Both the position numbers and the translations under genes were made by a program. 64,000 bases of DNA from Pseudomonadales bacterium. GTDB taxonomy: Bacteria > Pseudomonadota > Gammaproteobacteria > Pseudomonadales > JAHRWD01. Each line of letters begins with the position of its first letter. Position 1 is the stretch's first letter. The notes below the pieces were generated by a model. That model was given only the letters and a program-made list of their open reading frames with translations, searched no databases and was not told where the DNA came from. Below, piece by piece: positions 10,091 through 19,122 of this stretch. The DNA lies in the NCBI GenBank assembly GCA_029210125.1, contig JARGPR010000010.1:1-64000 (forward strand), given 5' to 3'.

Positions 10091-10327
10091 TCAGGCTTTA
10101 ATCATATTGAATAGCTCATCCTTCAACTGTAAACGAACTTTTTTACGCTCTTCAAGATAATCATCTGAGCTATTTTCAACACCGGTTTCAATTCGACGTA
10201 CCTCATGGTCGATATCATGGTATTGCTCAAACAAACGCGCAAAATGCTTGTTTTCCACTTTTAGCTGATGAATACGGTCTCTGTGTTCTGGTAATTCATG
10301 TACCAGATCATGTTTCTCTATGGACAT
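10091..10327 (-). CDS. YdcH/DUF465 family small coiled-coil protein
   Basis: A 78-residue, highly charged helical protein with the DUF465 (YdcH) pattern: H-D-L-V-H-E-L-P-E near the start, a central F-A-R-L-F-E-Q-Y-H-x-I-D-H-E-V-x-R-I-E, and L-K-D-E-L-F-N at the end. It is probably a short antiparallel coiled coil in the cytoplasm. The function of this family is not established. The gene is convergent with the copper ATPase (45 bases) and diverges from the ogt-like gene. Confidence 0.85.
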   Translation of the reverse strand: MSIEKHDLVHELPEHRDRIHQLKVENKHFARLFEQYHDIDHEVRRIETGVENSSDDYLEERKKVRLQLKDELFNMIKA

Positions 10328-10400
10328 TCAGTGATTCCTCAATTTTGATACCATGTTAAGCTTACCACACGGATACTACGGTTTTTGAGCAGGTCCAAGC

Positions 10401-10952
10401 TTGACCCAGCGCAACCTATCAATCGATATCAAATCAGTCACTACTATTGTCACCGTGCCCAACCAAAACACCCACCAAATTCAGTTTATAAACTCGCCCA
10501 TCGGTATTTTAAAAACCTTCTGGCGTGATGATATTTTGTATCGACTGGAGTTCTCCGATTTACCGGTATCCGTGATTACAGAACAAACCGATGCTCCGGG
10601 GCTACCGTCTATCGCATGTACAAAATTACAGCATGAGCTCGAACAATATTTTTTGGGTGAGCTGGATCAGTTCGAAACCAACACAATACTGGAAGGCACA
10701 ACGTTCCAAAAATCAGTTTGGCAACAGCTCACACAAATCCCTTATGGCGAAACCCGCAGCTACGGCGAAGTCGCGCAGATGGTTGGCAACCCTAAGGCCG
10801 CCCGAGCGATTGGAATGGCGAATAACCGTAACCCGATCCCAATACTCTTCCCCTGTCATCGGGTGATTGGTGCTAATGGTAAGCTGGTAGGATTTGGCGG
10901 TGGGCTGGACCGAAAAATCCACCTACTGGAGCTGGAAAAAGCTGCTCGCTAG
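10401..10952 (+). CDS. ogt: Methylated-DNA-[protein]-cysteine S-methyltransferase (Ogt type)
   Basis: A 183-residue suicide DNA-repair protein that transfers alkyl groups from O6-alkylguanine to its own cysteine. The acceptor motif is P-C152-H-R-V-I-G. Before it are the DNA-binding helix (Y-G-E-V-A-Q-M-V-G-N-P-K-A-A-R-A-I-G) and N-R-N-P-I-P asparagine hinge residues. The N-terminal part is the usual short Ogt domain. The start is a TTG at 10401 because no ATG lies before the conserved core; a GTG about 19 codons in is an alternative. The gene is 47 bases upstream of uvrB, so two DNA-repair genes are adjacent. Confidence 0.9.
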   Translation: MTQRNLSIDIKSVTTIVTVPNQNTHQIQFINSPIGILKTFWRDDILYRLEFSDLPVSVITEQTDAPGLPSIACTKLQHELEQYFLGELDQFETNTILEGTTFQKSVWQQLTQIPYGETRSYGEVAQMVGNPKAARAIGMANNRNPIPILFPCHRVIGANGKLVGFGGGLDRKIHLLELEKAAR

Positions 10953-10999
10953 CCTTTATTACACTACACCGATATTAAAACCTGAATCGTTAAAAAAAC

Positions 11000-13018
11000 A
11001 TGTCAAAAAGATTTACCCTACATTCGAAATTCCAGCCCGCTGGAGATCAGCCCACGGCAATAGCACAACTATGTGAAGGGCTGGAAGCGGGGCTCGCCTA
11101 CCAGACGCTGCTGGGTGTAACCGGTTCGGGCAAGACCTTTACTATTGCCAATATTATTGAAAAGCTGCAGCGCCCGGCCATGGTGATCGTTCACAACAAA
11201 ACATTGGCCGCCCAACTATACGGTGAATTCAAAGAGTTCTTTCCGGAGAACTCGGTGGAGTATTTTGTATCCTATTACGACTACTACCAGCCTGAAGCCT
11301 ATGTACCGGCGTCCGATACCTTTATCGATAAAGATTCATCGGTCAACGAACACATCGAACAGATGCGGCTTTCGGCAACCAAAGCTTTGATGGAGCGCAA
11401 AGACACACTGGTAATTGCCACCGTTTCATCGATATATGGCCTCGGCGATCCCGAATCCTATTTCAAAATGGTGCTGCACCTCGACCGCGGCGACCAAATG
11501 GATCAACGGAAAATCCTGCGCCGGCTGGCTGAGCTCCAATACACCCGCAATGATATAGAGCTGCAACGGGCTACCTATCGCGTACGGGGAGATGTGATCG
11601 ATATTTTCCCTGCGGAATCTGAAAAAAATGCCGTTCGCGTAGAACTATTTGATGATGAAATTGAGACCATCCGCTACTTTGATCCGCTTACCGGCGAAGT
11701 ACTGCGTAACGTCCCACGGGTTACCATCTTCCCAAAATCCCACTACGTCACCCCCCGTGAAAAACTGCTCAAGATGATTGACGAGGTGAAAGAGGAACTG
11801 GATGAACGCCTCAAAACCCTGCGCAATAACGATAGACTGGTGGAAGCTCAACGGCTTGAGCAGCGCACCCGTTATGATCTTGAAATGATCCAGGAGCTCG
11901 GCTTCTGTTCCGGTATTGAAAACTACTCGCGTTACCTTTCCGGCCGCACACCGGGAGACCCACCGCCTACCCTGTATGACTATTTACCAAAGGATGCGCT
12001 ACTGATTATCGACGAATCCCACGTCACCGTTCCCCAGATCGGCGCCATGTATAAGGGTGACCGTTCGAGAAAAGAAACGCTGGTTGAATATGGATTTCGC
12101 CTGCCCTCTGCCCTCGACAACCGGCCATTACGATTTGACGAATGGGAACAGGGTGCGCCACAAACTATATTTGTATCCGCGACACCCTCAACCTACGAAC
12201 AGGAGCATCAGGCGCAGGTCGTAGAACAAGTTGTACGACCCACCGGTTTGCTCGACCCAATACTTGAAGTACGCTCCGCCACCACCCAGGTTGACGACCT
12301 GCTATCGGAGATTCACAAAACCGTGCGTTCTGGCCACCGGGTTCTGGTCACCACCCTGACCAAACGTATGTCAGAGGACCTGACTGATTATCTGTCGGAT
12401 AAAGGTGTAAAGGTCCGCTACCTGCATTCCGATATCGATACCGTTGAACGGGTAGAGATCATTCGTGATCTGCGCATTGGCACCTTCGACGTACTGATCG
12501 GCATTAACCTGTTACGTGAAGGACTCGATATGCCAGAGGTATCGCTAGTCGCGATCCTTGATGCCGATAAAGAGGGTTTTTTGAGATCTGAGCGATCGCT
12601 GATCCAAACCATTGGCCGTGCTGCTCGGAACGTCAACGGCAAAGCCATTCTGTATGGCGACAACATTACCAAATCGATGAAAAAAGCGATCGACGAAACC
12701 GAGCGCCGCCGTGAAAAACAGCAGGCTTTCAACCTAACACACGGTATTACTCCAAAGGGCATCATAAAGGATGTTTCAGACATTATGGAAGGCGCTTACG
12801 CAGTGCCCGGCCGGGGACCTAAAAAGGTTTCAAAAGCGGCTGAACCCGCCGCTGAATATAAGATAAACCCGGCAAAAATGTCGCCCAAGCAACTGCAGAA
12901 AGAGATCACCCGCATAGAAGATCAAATGTACCAACGCGCCAAAAACCTTGAATTCGAACAAGCGGCGCAACTGCGCGATCAGCTATCCCAATTGAAAAAC
13001 GCCACTTTTCGAAGCTGA
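11000..13018 (+). CDS. uvrB: Excinuclease ABC subunit B
   Basis: A 672-residue damage-verifying helicase-like subunit of UvrABC nucleotide excision repair. It has Walker A G-V-T-G-S-G-K-T (about 35-42) and the DNA-clamping beta-hairpin [10 protein letters not shown]. The DEAD-like D-E-S-H is near 340, and the C-terminal helicase motif runs through G-R-A-A-R-N. A C-terminal UVR domain (about 630-665) binds UvrC. Length and order of motifs match the family. No SOS box was recognised upstream in the 47-base gap from the ogt-like gene. Confidence 0.97.
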   Translation: MSKRFTLHSKFQPAGDQPTAIAQLCEGLEAGLAYQTLLGVTGSGKTFTIANIIEKLQRPAMVIVHNKTLAAQLYGEFKEFFPENSVEYFVSYYDYYQPEAYVPASDTFIDKDSSVNEHIEQMRLSATKALMERKDTLVIATVSSIYGLGDPESYFKMVLHLDRGDQMDQRKILRRLAELQYTRNDIELQRATYRVRGDVIDIFPAESEKNAVRVELFDDEIETIRYFDPLTGEVLRNVPRVTIFPKSHYVTPREKLLKMIDEVKEELDERLKTLRNNDRLVEAQRLEQRTRYDLEMIQELGFCSGIENYSRYLSGRTPGDPPPTLYDYLPKDALLIIDESHVTVPQIGAMYKGDRSRKETLVEYGFRLPSALDNRPLRFDEWEQGAPQTIFVSATPSTYEQEHQAQVVEQVVRPTGLLDPILEVRSATTQVDDLLSEIHKTVRSGHRVLVTTLTKRMSEDLTDYLSDKGVKVRYLHSDIDTVERVEIIRDLRIGTFDVLIGINLLREGLDMPEVSLVAILDADKEGFLRSERSLIQTIGRAARNVNGKAILYGDNITKSMKKAIDETERRREKQQAFNLTHGITPKGIIKDVSDIMEGAYAVPGRGPKKVSKAAEPAAEYKINPAKMSPKQLQKEITRIEDQMYQRAKNLEFEQAAQLRDQLSQLKNATFRS

Positions 13019-13084
13019 TCTGCGGTTGATAAAATAATAGGTTGAGATCAACCCATTCAGTGACTATACTTCTGCCCGCGATAC

Positions 13085-13161
13085 AGGCGCGTAGCTCAGT
13101 TGGTTAGAGCACCACCTTGACATGGTGGGGGTCGGTGGTTCGAATCCACTCGCGCCTACCA
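13085..13161 (+). tRNA. tRNA-Val (anticodon GAC)
   Basis: A 77-base tRNA that folds completely by eye. The acceptor stem pairs AGGCGCG (13085-13091) with CGCGCCT (13151-13157), followed by an encoded ACCA end. The anticodon stem is CCACC/GGTGG around loop TTGACAT, giving anticodon GAC. The T-arm is GGTGG-TTCGAAT-CCACT. The body matches gammaproteobacterial tRNA-Val(GAC). It stands alone between uvrB and the symporter genes; no integration scar is visible beside it. Confidence 0.97.
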
Positions 13162-13467
13162 GTTCGCAACTTACATCTGCAAACCCCCCCGCATCCTTGC
13201 TCGATATCTGCTAGACATCTTAATAATCTCTTGTTTAAACAGATTCGATTTATGCGTATTCAGGCTGATTTCATTTGCTTTCGAGCCTAGTAAAATACGG
13301 CATCAGCATAAAATCACCCTTTGCAAAGTTCCACGTCAAATAAAACCCGCCCAACAAAACTCGGGGTTCAAGCTTGTCATCACCAGCGGTTGTTGTTTAA
13401 ATTCTGCCATCTTTCGCTGATCACGCATCGACCCATAAAACAATAAAAACAGAGAAAGGAGCGACCA
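13162..13467. other. 306-base intergenic region upstream of the symporter genes
   Basis: No coding frame with family features was found. It should hold the promoter of the symporter pair; no convincing -35/-10 pair could be assigned by eye. A good ribosome site (AAAGGAG) lies just before the ATG at 13468. No repeat related to the tRNA was seen. Confidence 0.5.
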
Positions 13468-13737
13468 ATGGATCAGTCCTCTCGCCAACTTTACTGGCGG
13501 AAAAACCTACAATATCTAGCCTTCCTATTAGCGTTTTGGTTTATCGTGTCTTTTGGATGTGGAATTCTATTTGTAGATTATCTGGATCAATTCAAAATTG
13601 GCGGCTTTGGACTCGGCTTCTGGTTTGCCCAGCAGGGAGCTATTTACTTTTTTGTTTTGCAAATAATCATTTATGTCGTCTTGATGAATCGGCTTGATCG
13701 CCAGTTTGGTGTTGAAGATAAAGGGGCTGACCAATGA
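13468..13737 (+). CDS. Sodium:solute symporter small subunit, DUF4212 family
   Basis: An 89-residue membrane protein with two hydrophobic helices (about residues 15-37 and 52-73). In between is the G-G-F-G-L-G-F-W-F-A-Q-Q-G stretch typical of DUF4212 small subunits, which are found with VC_2705-type sodium:solute symporters. AAAGGAG is 6 bases upstream of the ATG. Its last codons overlap the start of the large subunit (ATGA), so the two are translated as a unit. Its exact role, probably stabilising or regulating the transporter, is not established. Confidence 0.9.
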   Translation: MDQSSRQLYWRKNLQYLAFLLAFWFIVSFGCGILFVDYLDQFKIGGFGLGFWFAQQGAIYFFVLQIIIYVVLMNRLDRQFGVEDKGADQ

Positions 13738-15443
13738 ACGAGACGGCCTGGATCTTCAGCTTGGTAGGATTATCTTTTGCGCTTTATATCGGCATTGCGA
13801 TCTGGTCACGGGCGGGATCAACCGGTGAATTTTATGTAGCCGGAGGCAACGTTCCCCCCGTAGCCAACGGCCTGGCAACCGCCGCTGACTGGATGAGTGC
13901 GGCTTCATTTATTTCAATGGCAGGTCTGATCTCATTTATGGGCCGTGATGGAACGGTTTATTTGATGGGCTGGACAGGGGGCTACGTACTGCTTGCGCTA
14001 TTACTGGCTCCCTATCTGCGTAAATTCGGCAAATATACCGTGCCGGATTTTGTTGGGGATCGATACTACTCCAACGTCGCTCGAGTAGTTGCTGTTGTTT
14101 GCGCAATCTTTATTTCATTCACCTATGTTGCCGGACAAATGCGCGGTGTCGGTATCGTATTTTCTCGGTTTCTTGATGTCGATATCAATACCGGTGTCGT
14201 GATCGGTATGGGGGTCGTATTTTTCTACGCGGTTCTCGGAGGCATGAAAGGCATCACCTATACCCAGGTAGCGCAATACTGTGTACTCATCTTTGCGTAT
14301 ATGGTGCCCGCATTCTTTATCTCATTCATGATGACGGATATGCCAATCCCACAGCTTGGTTTTGGTAGTGAGCTGGCGGATGGGTCGGGGCTTTCAGTAC
14401 TGCAAAAGCTCGATTCATTATCGACGGAATTGGGATTTGATCCCTATACCGATGGCCAAAAAAGCACCCTCGATGTATTTTTTATCACCGCCGCGCTAAT
14501 GGTCGGCACCGCGGGTTTACCCCATGTTCTGGTTCGATTCTACACTGTACCTAAAGTTGCAGATGCACGCTCATCCGCAGGTTGGGCACTATTGTTTATC
14601 GCCTTGCTGTATACAACTGCTCCCGCGATATCCGCATTTGCACGAACCAATATATTAAATACCGTAGCGGATATGCCCTATGAAGAAGCCCCTTCCTGGT
14701 TTAGCAACTGGGAATCAATCGGGCTTATTAAGTTCGATGATAAAAACGGCGATGGCATTGTGCAGTATCGCGGCCCCCATGCGACCGACTTTAAAAACGA
14801 GTTGGAAATCGATAAAGATATTATCGTATTGGCTAATCCAGAAATTGCTCAACTGCCCGCTTGGGTGATTGGGCTAATTGCTGCCGGAGGCTTGGCTGCC
14901 GCACTGTCGACAGCAGCCGGTTTGCTGTTGGTCATCTCCAGTTCCGTAGCACATGATCTGCTGAAAAAAACCTTTAAACCCAGTATCACTGAAAAGCAGG
15001 AGCTACTGACAGCACGTATTGCAGCGGGCATAGCCATTGTAATTGCGGGCTACTTTGGGATAAATCCGCCCGGGTTTGTGGCACAAGTAGTCGCCTTTGC
15101 ATTTGGATTAGCTGCTGCGTCATTTTTTCCGGTCATGGTACTCGGCATATTCTGGAAGCGCATGAATAAATATGGCGCGATATCGGGAATGATTACTGGC
15201 ATCGGTTTCACCGCTGCTTACATTATTTTCTTTAAATTTGTATCGCCGGAATTAAACAGCGCGGAACACTGGTTATTAGGTATATCACCAGAGGGTATTG
15301 GCACCCTTGGAATGCTTATCAATATCGTAGTATCGGTGGTTATCACACTGGTGACTCCAAAACCTCCCGAAGAAATTCAGCAATTTGTTGAAAGTATTCG
15401 CGTTCCGGTTGGTGCGGGCGAAGCTCATGAATTGTCAGCATAA
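13734..15443 (+). CDS. Sodium:solute symporter large subunit (SSS family, VC_2705/ActP-like)
   Basis: A 569-residue polytopic membrane protein with about 13 hydrophobic segments. It fits the solute:sodium symporter family: G-R-x-G-S-T-G-E-F-Y-V-A-G near the N-terminus, then T-A-A-D-W-M-S-A-A-S-F, a G-G-M-K-G-I-T-Y-T-Q-V motif, and L-A-A-A-L-S-T-A-A-G-L around 385. The nearest characterised type is acetate/short-organic-acid permease, but the substrate is not shown by sequence. A hydrophilic insert near residues 330-365 contains a D-K-N-G-D-G calcium-loop-like element. It follows the DUF4212 partner with a 4-base overlap. Confidence 0.9.
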   Translation: MNETAWIFSLVGLSFALYIGIAIWSRAGSTGEFYVAGGNVPPVANGLATAADWMSAASFISMAGLISFMGRDGTVYLMGWTGGYVLLALLLAPYLRKFGKYTVPDFVGDRYYSNVARVVAVVCAIFISFTYVAGQMRGVGIVFSRFLDVDINTGVVIGMGVVFFYAVLGGMKGITYTQVAQYCVLIFAYMVPAFFISFMMTDMPIPQLGFGSELADGSGLSVLQKLDSLSTELGFDPYTDGQKSTLDVFFITAALMVGTAGLPHVLVRFYTVPKVADARSSAGWALLFIALLYTTAPAISAFARTNILNTVADMPYEEAPSWFSNWESIGLIKFDDKNGDGIVQYRGPHATDFKNELEIDKDIIVLANPEIAQLPAWVIGLIAAGGLAAALSTAAGLLLVISSSVAHDLLKKTFKPSITEKQELLTARIAAGIAIVIAGYFGINPPGFVAQVVAFAFGLAAASFFPVMVLGIFWKRMNKYGAISGMITGIGFTAAYIIFFKFVSPELNSAEHWLLGISPEGIGTLGMLINIVVSVVITLVTPKPPEEIQQFVESIRVPVGAGEAHELSA

Positions 15444-15483
15444 ATAGACTGTTACCCATCCATACGCTTGATCAAAAAAGACC

Positions 15484-15513
15484 AGCGCCTTTCTAGGGAA
15501 AGTGCTACTTTTT
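15484..15513 (+). terminator. Possible rho-independent terminator of the symporter operon
   Basis: AGCGCCTTTC and GGAAAGTGCT pair around a TAG loop with one mismatch and G-T pairs, followed by ACTTTTT. It lies 40 bases after the symporter stop. The stem is imperfect, so this is moderate evidence only. Confidence 0.45.
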
Positions 15514-15735
15514 ATTGCCCACAAATCATTGCGGGTTCTCACGGTATTCAATGCTGACCATGTACCCTTGCCAAGTATCTTGGACCGACACCAGAACCAG
15601 GCACTATTTCACCATACGTCCTCACCAGACACAGCTGAAAACCCGACACTCAAAAACTGTCAGGTTTTTTTACAATCTCAGTAAATCTCACCCACAAAAA
15701 AAATAAAACTCAATTAAAACAATAGGTTAAAAAAA

Positions 15736-15750
15736 TGGCCTGATTATTGC
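15736..15750 (+). promoter_or_regulatory. Sigma-54 (RpoN) -24/-12 promoter of the PEP-CTERM gene
   Basis: TGGCCTGATTATTGC matches the sigma-54 consensus TGGCACG-N4-TTGC: GG at 15737-15738 and GC at 15749-15750 are separated by exactly 10 bases. Transcription would begin near 15762, just before the palindrome at 15769. PEP-CTERM genes in other bacteria are known to be controlled by RpoN with the PrsK/PrsR two-component system. No enhancer-binding site was identified here. Confidence 0.75.
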
Positions 15751-15768
15751 CCCTACTAAGGCTGGGGG

Positions 15769-15792
15769 CATGATTTGACCGTTCAAATCATG
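15769..15792. promoter_or_regulatory. Perfect 10-bp inverted repeat in the leader of the VWA PEP-CTERM gene
   Basis: CATGATTTGA and TCAAATCATG are perfect complements separated by CCGT. The repeat starts about 7 bases after the predicted sigma-54 transcription start and ends 27 bases before the ATG. It would form a hairpin at the 5' end of the mRNA or serve as a protein site on DNA. It has no T-tract, so it is not a standard terminator. Confidence 0.7.
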
Positions 15793-15819
15793 TCACAAAC
15801 CCTATAAAGAGGAATTATT

Positions 15820-16815
15820 ATGAAACTTAAAAGTTGTTTAGCAGGTGCAGCTGGTCTGCTTCTTATATCAGATATCGCTTTCGCAGCGACTTCAGCCAGT
15901 TGGTTGTCGCCACCCAACAATAGCCACTTTGCCGCGGGCAGCACACAAACCGTAACCGGGCAAGCCGCAGGATCCGGCCAAACTGGCGGCAGCGGTCTTG
16001 ATTTGATATTGGTAATGGATGCCTCAGGCAGCATGGGCGGTAATATCGTCACCCAACGAAATGCAGCACACGCACTGGTTGCGGGATTGCCGCAAGCAAC
16101 AACGTCGGTGGGTATTGTTTCCTTTACCAGCGGCGCAACTACCCGTATCGGCCTGACTCAGCTGGACGGTACCAACACCGCTGTAACCAGTGCCATTAAC
16201 AGCTTTAGCTCGGGTGGCGGCACATCAATCCACGCTGGTGTTAACACGGCCAACACAGTATTGGGAAGCGCTGCCGCAACTGCCAGCCGCCTGCAGGCAA
16301 TGGTTGTAATGTCGGACGGTGGGTCGAGTGTGTCCTCAGCAGACAGCGCTGCAGACACCGCTATGGCAAGCAACACTGAGGCGGTTCACTCGGTAGGTAT
16401 GGGAAGTGGGCACTCAGCTGGGGCGTTGCAAGCTGTAGTTAATGGCGTCGATGATAACTATGGCACTGCCGATGATTACGGCTCCTACGTAGGCACATCC
16501 TTTGCCAATTTGCTTGGTTTGTTCAGCGGCACCGGCGGTAATCTGGTTGGGCTGGATCATATCGACCTCACCACTCCAGATGGTGTGACCCACGCCAACT
16601 ATGCGCTCGATGATGGCTTCGGTAACTTTTCAGTTGACTGGACTCTGGCTGTAGGCGCTAACGTGTTTACGGTTGACGCCGTTGGCGATGATGGCACAAC
16701 TGCATCTGCAACCTGGACGCTATACGGCGATGATAACGGTCAGGCACCTGAGCCTGCTTCAATCCTGTTGTTGGGACTTGGTCTACTGGGTCTGCGTCGT
16801 ATGCAAAAAAGCTAG
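15820..16815 (+). CDS. VWA-domain PEP-CTERM surface protein
   Basis: A 331-residue exported protein. Residues 1-23 are a signal peptide ending A-F-A-A. A von Willebrand factor A domain occupies about 58-240 with MIDAS metal site D67-x-S69-x-S71. The C-terminus is a PEP-CTERM sorting signal: P310-E-P312, a hydrophobic run of Leu/Gly, then R-R. PEP-CTERM proteins are cleaved and anchored by exosortase (EpsH/XrtA) and linked to exopolysaccharide and floc formation. No exosortase is in the window, so it must be encoded elsewhere. AGAGGA precedes the ATG. It has its own sigma-54 promoter and two downstream terminators. Confidence 0.9.
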   Translation: MKLKSCLAGAAGLLLISDIAFAATSASWLSPPNNSHFAAGSTQTVTGQAAGSGQTGGSGLDLILVMDASGSMGGNIVTQRNAAHALVAGLPQATTSVGIVSFTSGATTRIGLTQLDGTNTAVTSAINSFSSGGGTSIHAGVNTANTVLGSAAATASRLQAMVVMSDGGSSVSSADSAADTAMASNTEAVHSVGMGSGHSAGALQAVVNGVDDNYGTADDYGSYVGTSFANLLGLFSGTGGNLVGLDHIDLTTPDGVTHANYALDDGFGNFSVDWTLAVGANVFTVDAVGDDGTTASATWTLYGDDNGQAPEPASILLLGLGLLGLRRMQKS

Positions 16816-16839
16816 TGTGACTCTTTTAATGAGTTAAAG

Positions 16840-16873
16840 ATAAGCAGGCACTGCCATGTGCTTGCTTATTTTA
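16840..16873 (+). terminator. Rho-independent terminator 1 after the VWA gene
   Basis: ATAAGCAGGCAC (16840-16851) pairs with GTGCTTGCTTAT (16858-16869) around TGCCAT, with one G-T pair, then TTTT. It is 25 bases after the stop codon. Confidence 0.75.
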
Positions 16874-16874
16874 T

Positions 16875-16907
16875 AAAGGCAAGTATCGAGAGGTGCTTGC
16901 CTTTTTT
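16875..16907 (+). terminator. Rho-independent terminator 2 after the VWA gene
   Basis: AAAGGCAAG (16875-16883) pairs with CTTGCCTTT (16896-16904) and runs into a T-tract. It directly follows terminator 1, giving a tandem stop that isolates the sigma-54 unit from the TPR gene. Confidence 0.8.
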
Positions 16908-16931
16908 ATTGCGCTATTATTTTATAGTCGT

Positions 16932-16987
16932 GCTCTACCCAACACGCTCTACCCAACACGCTCTACCCAACACGCTTTACCCAACCG
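16932..16987. repeat. 14-bp tandem direct repeat upstream of the TPR gene
   Basis: GCTCTACCCAACAC occurs three times in perfect tandem (16932-16945, 16946-16959, 16960-16973). A fourth, decayed copy beginning GCTTTACCCAAC follows. It lies 45 bases before the TPR gene start. It could be a slippage-prone spacer or repeated regulator sites; neither is shown. Confidence 0.85.
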
Positions 16988-17031
16988 CTTGATCCAACCA
17001 TTTTTCGAGATATCTAACACGGTTTTTCACT

Positions 17032-19113
17032 ATGAGTAGTTACACTGCCAAGCTAAAGCTAATTGTTGTACTTTCGCTATTCGTTGCAAGTACGCAAGGG
17101 CTGCGCTCACTGCCTCTTTCGATTATGGATGGCAAAGACACTCCCATTCAAACCTGGGACTATATTGATTCGCCCTCATTCACCTCGCAGTTAGCACCGA
17201 CTAACACCAACCAGCTACTCAAAAAAATAAAAGACGACTTTAGGCTGGGTCAATTTTATTCAATAAAAGCCAACCACACTCAGCTAATAACCAGCAAACC
17301 TGATGATCCCGATCTACTGGCCTTAAGCGCCATCTACCTAATGACTAAAGACGACCTTCAGCAAGGACTGAATTATCTCAAAAAAGCTCGCAAACTAACC
17401 CAGGACTCGTTTTATCTGAACCTTGCAGAGGCGGTGCGTTTAAAACTTGATAGTAAATATCCAGAAGCCATTTCTATGGCAAAGAAGGCGCTAAATAACG
17501 ATGGCTCACATCCCTACCCCTGGAATATTTTGGGTCGAATATATACCGAGCAAGGCGATTACAATGAGGCGCTAAGCAGCTTTAAAAAGGCGATCAAGCT
17601 AGAAAGCCGATTCTATCCCGGTTACCTAAATGCAGGAGCCAGCGCCATACTTCTTGAAGGTTATGAAAGTGCAAACAGGTATTTTGGGCAGGCTATCGAA
17701 CAGAATGCTGATGATCACCGAGCTTACCTTGGGCTGGCCATTTCACATGAAGCATCTAACCGACCAAAAATCGCACTGAAGTATTTTCAAAAATCTTATC
17801 AACTGGCACCTGAAAATGGTTCTATTCTCGAAAACATCAGTAACAGCGCGTTAAAAGCTGGCGAACCGAGCGTAGCGGTGCAAGCAGCACTGCAGATGGA
17901 AGAAAAGGGGCTACCCGGTGCGGATTTAGTGCTGGCAAATACAAACCTCCATGCTGGTCAGGCTCGAAATACATTAAGAAAGCTTGCCCAGCTGGATCAA
18001 AATTTATTTCAAGTTAACTACCTGCAGGCCTATGGCCACATGCTTACCGGCAACCAGAGCCAAGCGCTAAAGTTCTTCAGTAAGTCCGTTGCGATCAATC
18101 CCAATCATATCGGCGCCTATGCGGCTCAGATAGCATTACAAGCAAATGCTAATAAAAGTCTTAAATCGCTCCGTATAGACCTTCAGCCAAGGCAGAATGG
18201 TGTAGAGAAGTTACTCTATTTTATCCAGGGAAACTTGCATGCAGATCAGGGAAATATCAGCGACGCGCTTGCAAGCTGGAAAAATGCCGAGGAGCTGGAA
18301 GCTGGCTTTTCAACAAAAGGCCTGGATAACAGGTCCCTGACTAACGGGTATTCAATGGGTGAAGCCCAATACATCAACATGGGTATCAACTACTATTTCA
18401 ACAGCTATTTTGAACAGGCAGGGTTGGAGTTTGAAAAAGCCATTAAACTAAATCCACAATCTGTTATGGCAAATTATTGGCGCGCCCAGGTTCATTTAAA
18501 AAGCGCTCAACGTGATCAGGCTGTCAAGAACTTGCGGAAATCACTTTCAGCCGCCCCCAACTTTTTTACAGCACTTTATTCTATTGCTGAATTAAGTGTT
18601 TTAGCCAGAAATGACAACAGTGCAATTCAGTACTACGAACGGGCTCTCAAAGTTAGCGAAAACACTGCTATTGTTCTCAAGCTTGGCATTCTGCATGAAA
18701 AATCAAAGGAGTATGGCTCGGCGGAATCTTACTACAAAAGGCTGATCAAGCTCTCTCCACAGTGGTATCTTGGTTACAGCCAGCTTGCCTGGTTATATGC
18801 CAAACAGGGTATTAAGTTGGAGCAGGCTCTAAACTTGGCTAACAAAGCAGATAAGATTTTACCCAACAACAAAAGTATCACTGATACCATCGGCTGGATT
18901 CATTATCACAGAAAAGATTATGGCCTGTCCCTTGAGCTCTGCCAAAAGGCCAACAATCTGCAGCCGGATGACCCCACTGTTCTCTACCATATCGGGGCAA
19001 TCTATTTTGCAAAAGGTGAAAAAAGTAGTGGCAAACCATACCTCGAACGGGCTTTGAAGGTTTCGGAACAGTTTGACGGTATCGAAGCGACGAAAAAATT
19101 GTTGGGCTTATGA
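17032..19113 (+). CDS. Exported TPR-repeat protein, possibly related to PEP-CTERM system TPR proteins (PrsT-like)
   Basis: A 693-residue protein beginning with a signal peptide-like segment (L-I-V-V-L-S-L-F-V-A-S). It is then built from many 34-residue tetratricopeptide repeats; units such as A-L-S-S-F-K-K-A-I-K-L and N-A-L-x-Y-Y-E-R-A-L recur through the whole length. TPR solenoids bind partner proteins. The last third (D-T-I-G-W-I-H-Y-H-R-K-D-Y, then A-I-Y-F-A-K-G-E) resembles the periplasmic TPR proteins that accompany exosortase/PEP-CTERM loci, and the neighbour is a PEP-CTERM protein. PrsT proteins are usually longer, about 900 residues, so this is a suggestion only. Confidence 0.75.
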   Translation: MSSYTAKLKLIVVLSLFVASTQGLRSLPLSIMDGKDTPIQTWDYIDSPSFTSQLAPTNTNQLLKKIKDDFRLGQFYSIKANHTQLITSKPDDPDLLALSAIYLMTKDDLQQGLNYLKKARKLTQDSFYLNLAEAVRLKLDSKYPEAISMAKKALNNDGSHPYPWNILGRIYTEQGDYNEALSSFKKAIKLESRFYPGYLNAGASAILLEGYESANRYFGQAIEQNADDHRAYLGLAISHEASNRPKIALKYFQKSYQLAPENGSILENISNSALKAGEPSVAVQAALQMEEKGLPGADLVLANTNLHAGQARNTLRKLAQLDQNLFQVNYLQAYGHMLTGNQSQALKFFSKSVAINPNHIGAYAAQIALQANANKSLKSLRIDLQPRQNGVEKLLYFIQGNLHADQGNISDALASWKNAEELEAGFSTKGLDNRSLTNGYSMGEAQYINMGINYYFNSYFEQAGLEFEKAIKLNPQSVMANYWRAQVHLKSAQRDQAVKNLRKSLSAAPNFFTALYSIAELSVLARNDNSAIQYYERALKVSENTAIVLKLGILHEKSKEYGSAESYYKRLIKLSPQWYLGYSQLAWLYAKQGIKLEQALNLANKADKILPNNKSITDTIGWIHYHRKDYGLSLELCQKANNLQPDDPTVLYHIGAIYFAKGEKSSGKPYLERALKVSEQFDGIEATKKLLGL

Positions 19114-19122
19114 CTCAGCGGC

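Noticed and set aside
13085-13467. tRNA-Val as an integration site for a genomic island
   Set aside because: No repeat of the tRNA 3' end and no integrase or mobile gene was seen downstream.
15502-15706. Two overlapping open frames of about 60 codons before the VWA gene
   Set aside because: No family features or ribosome sites, and the stretch contains a probable terminator and leads into a sigma-54 promoter.
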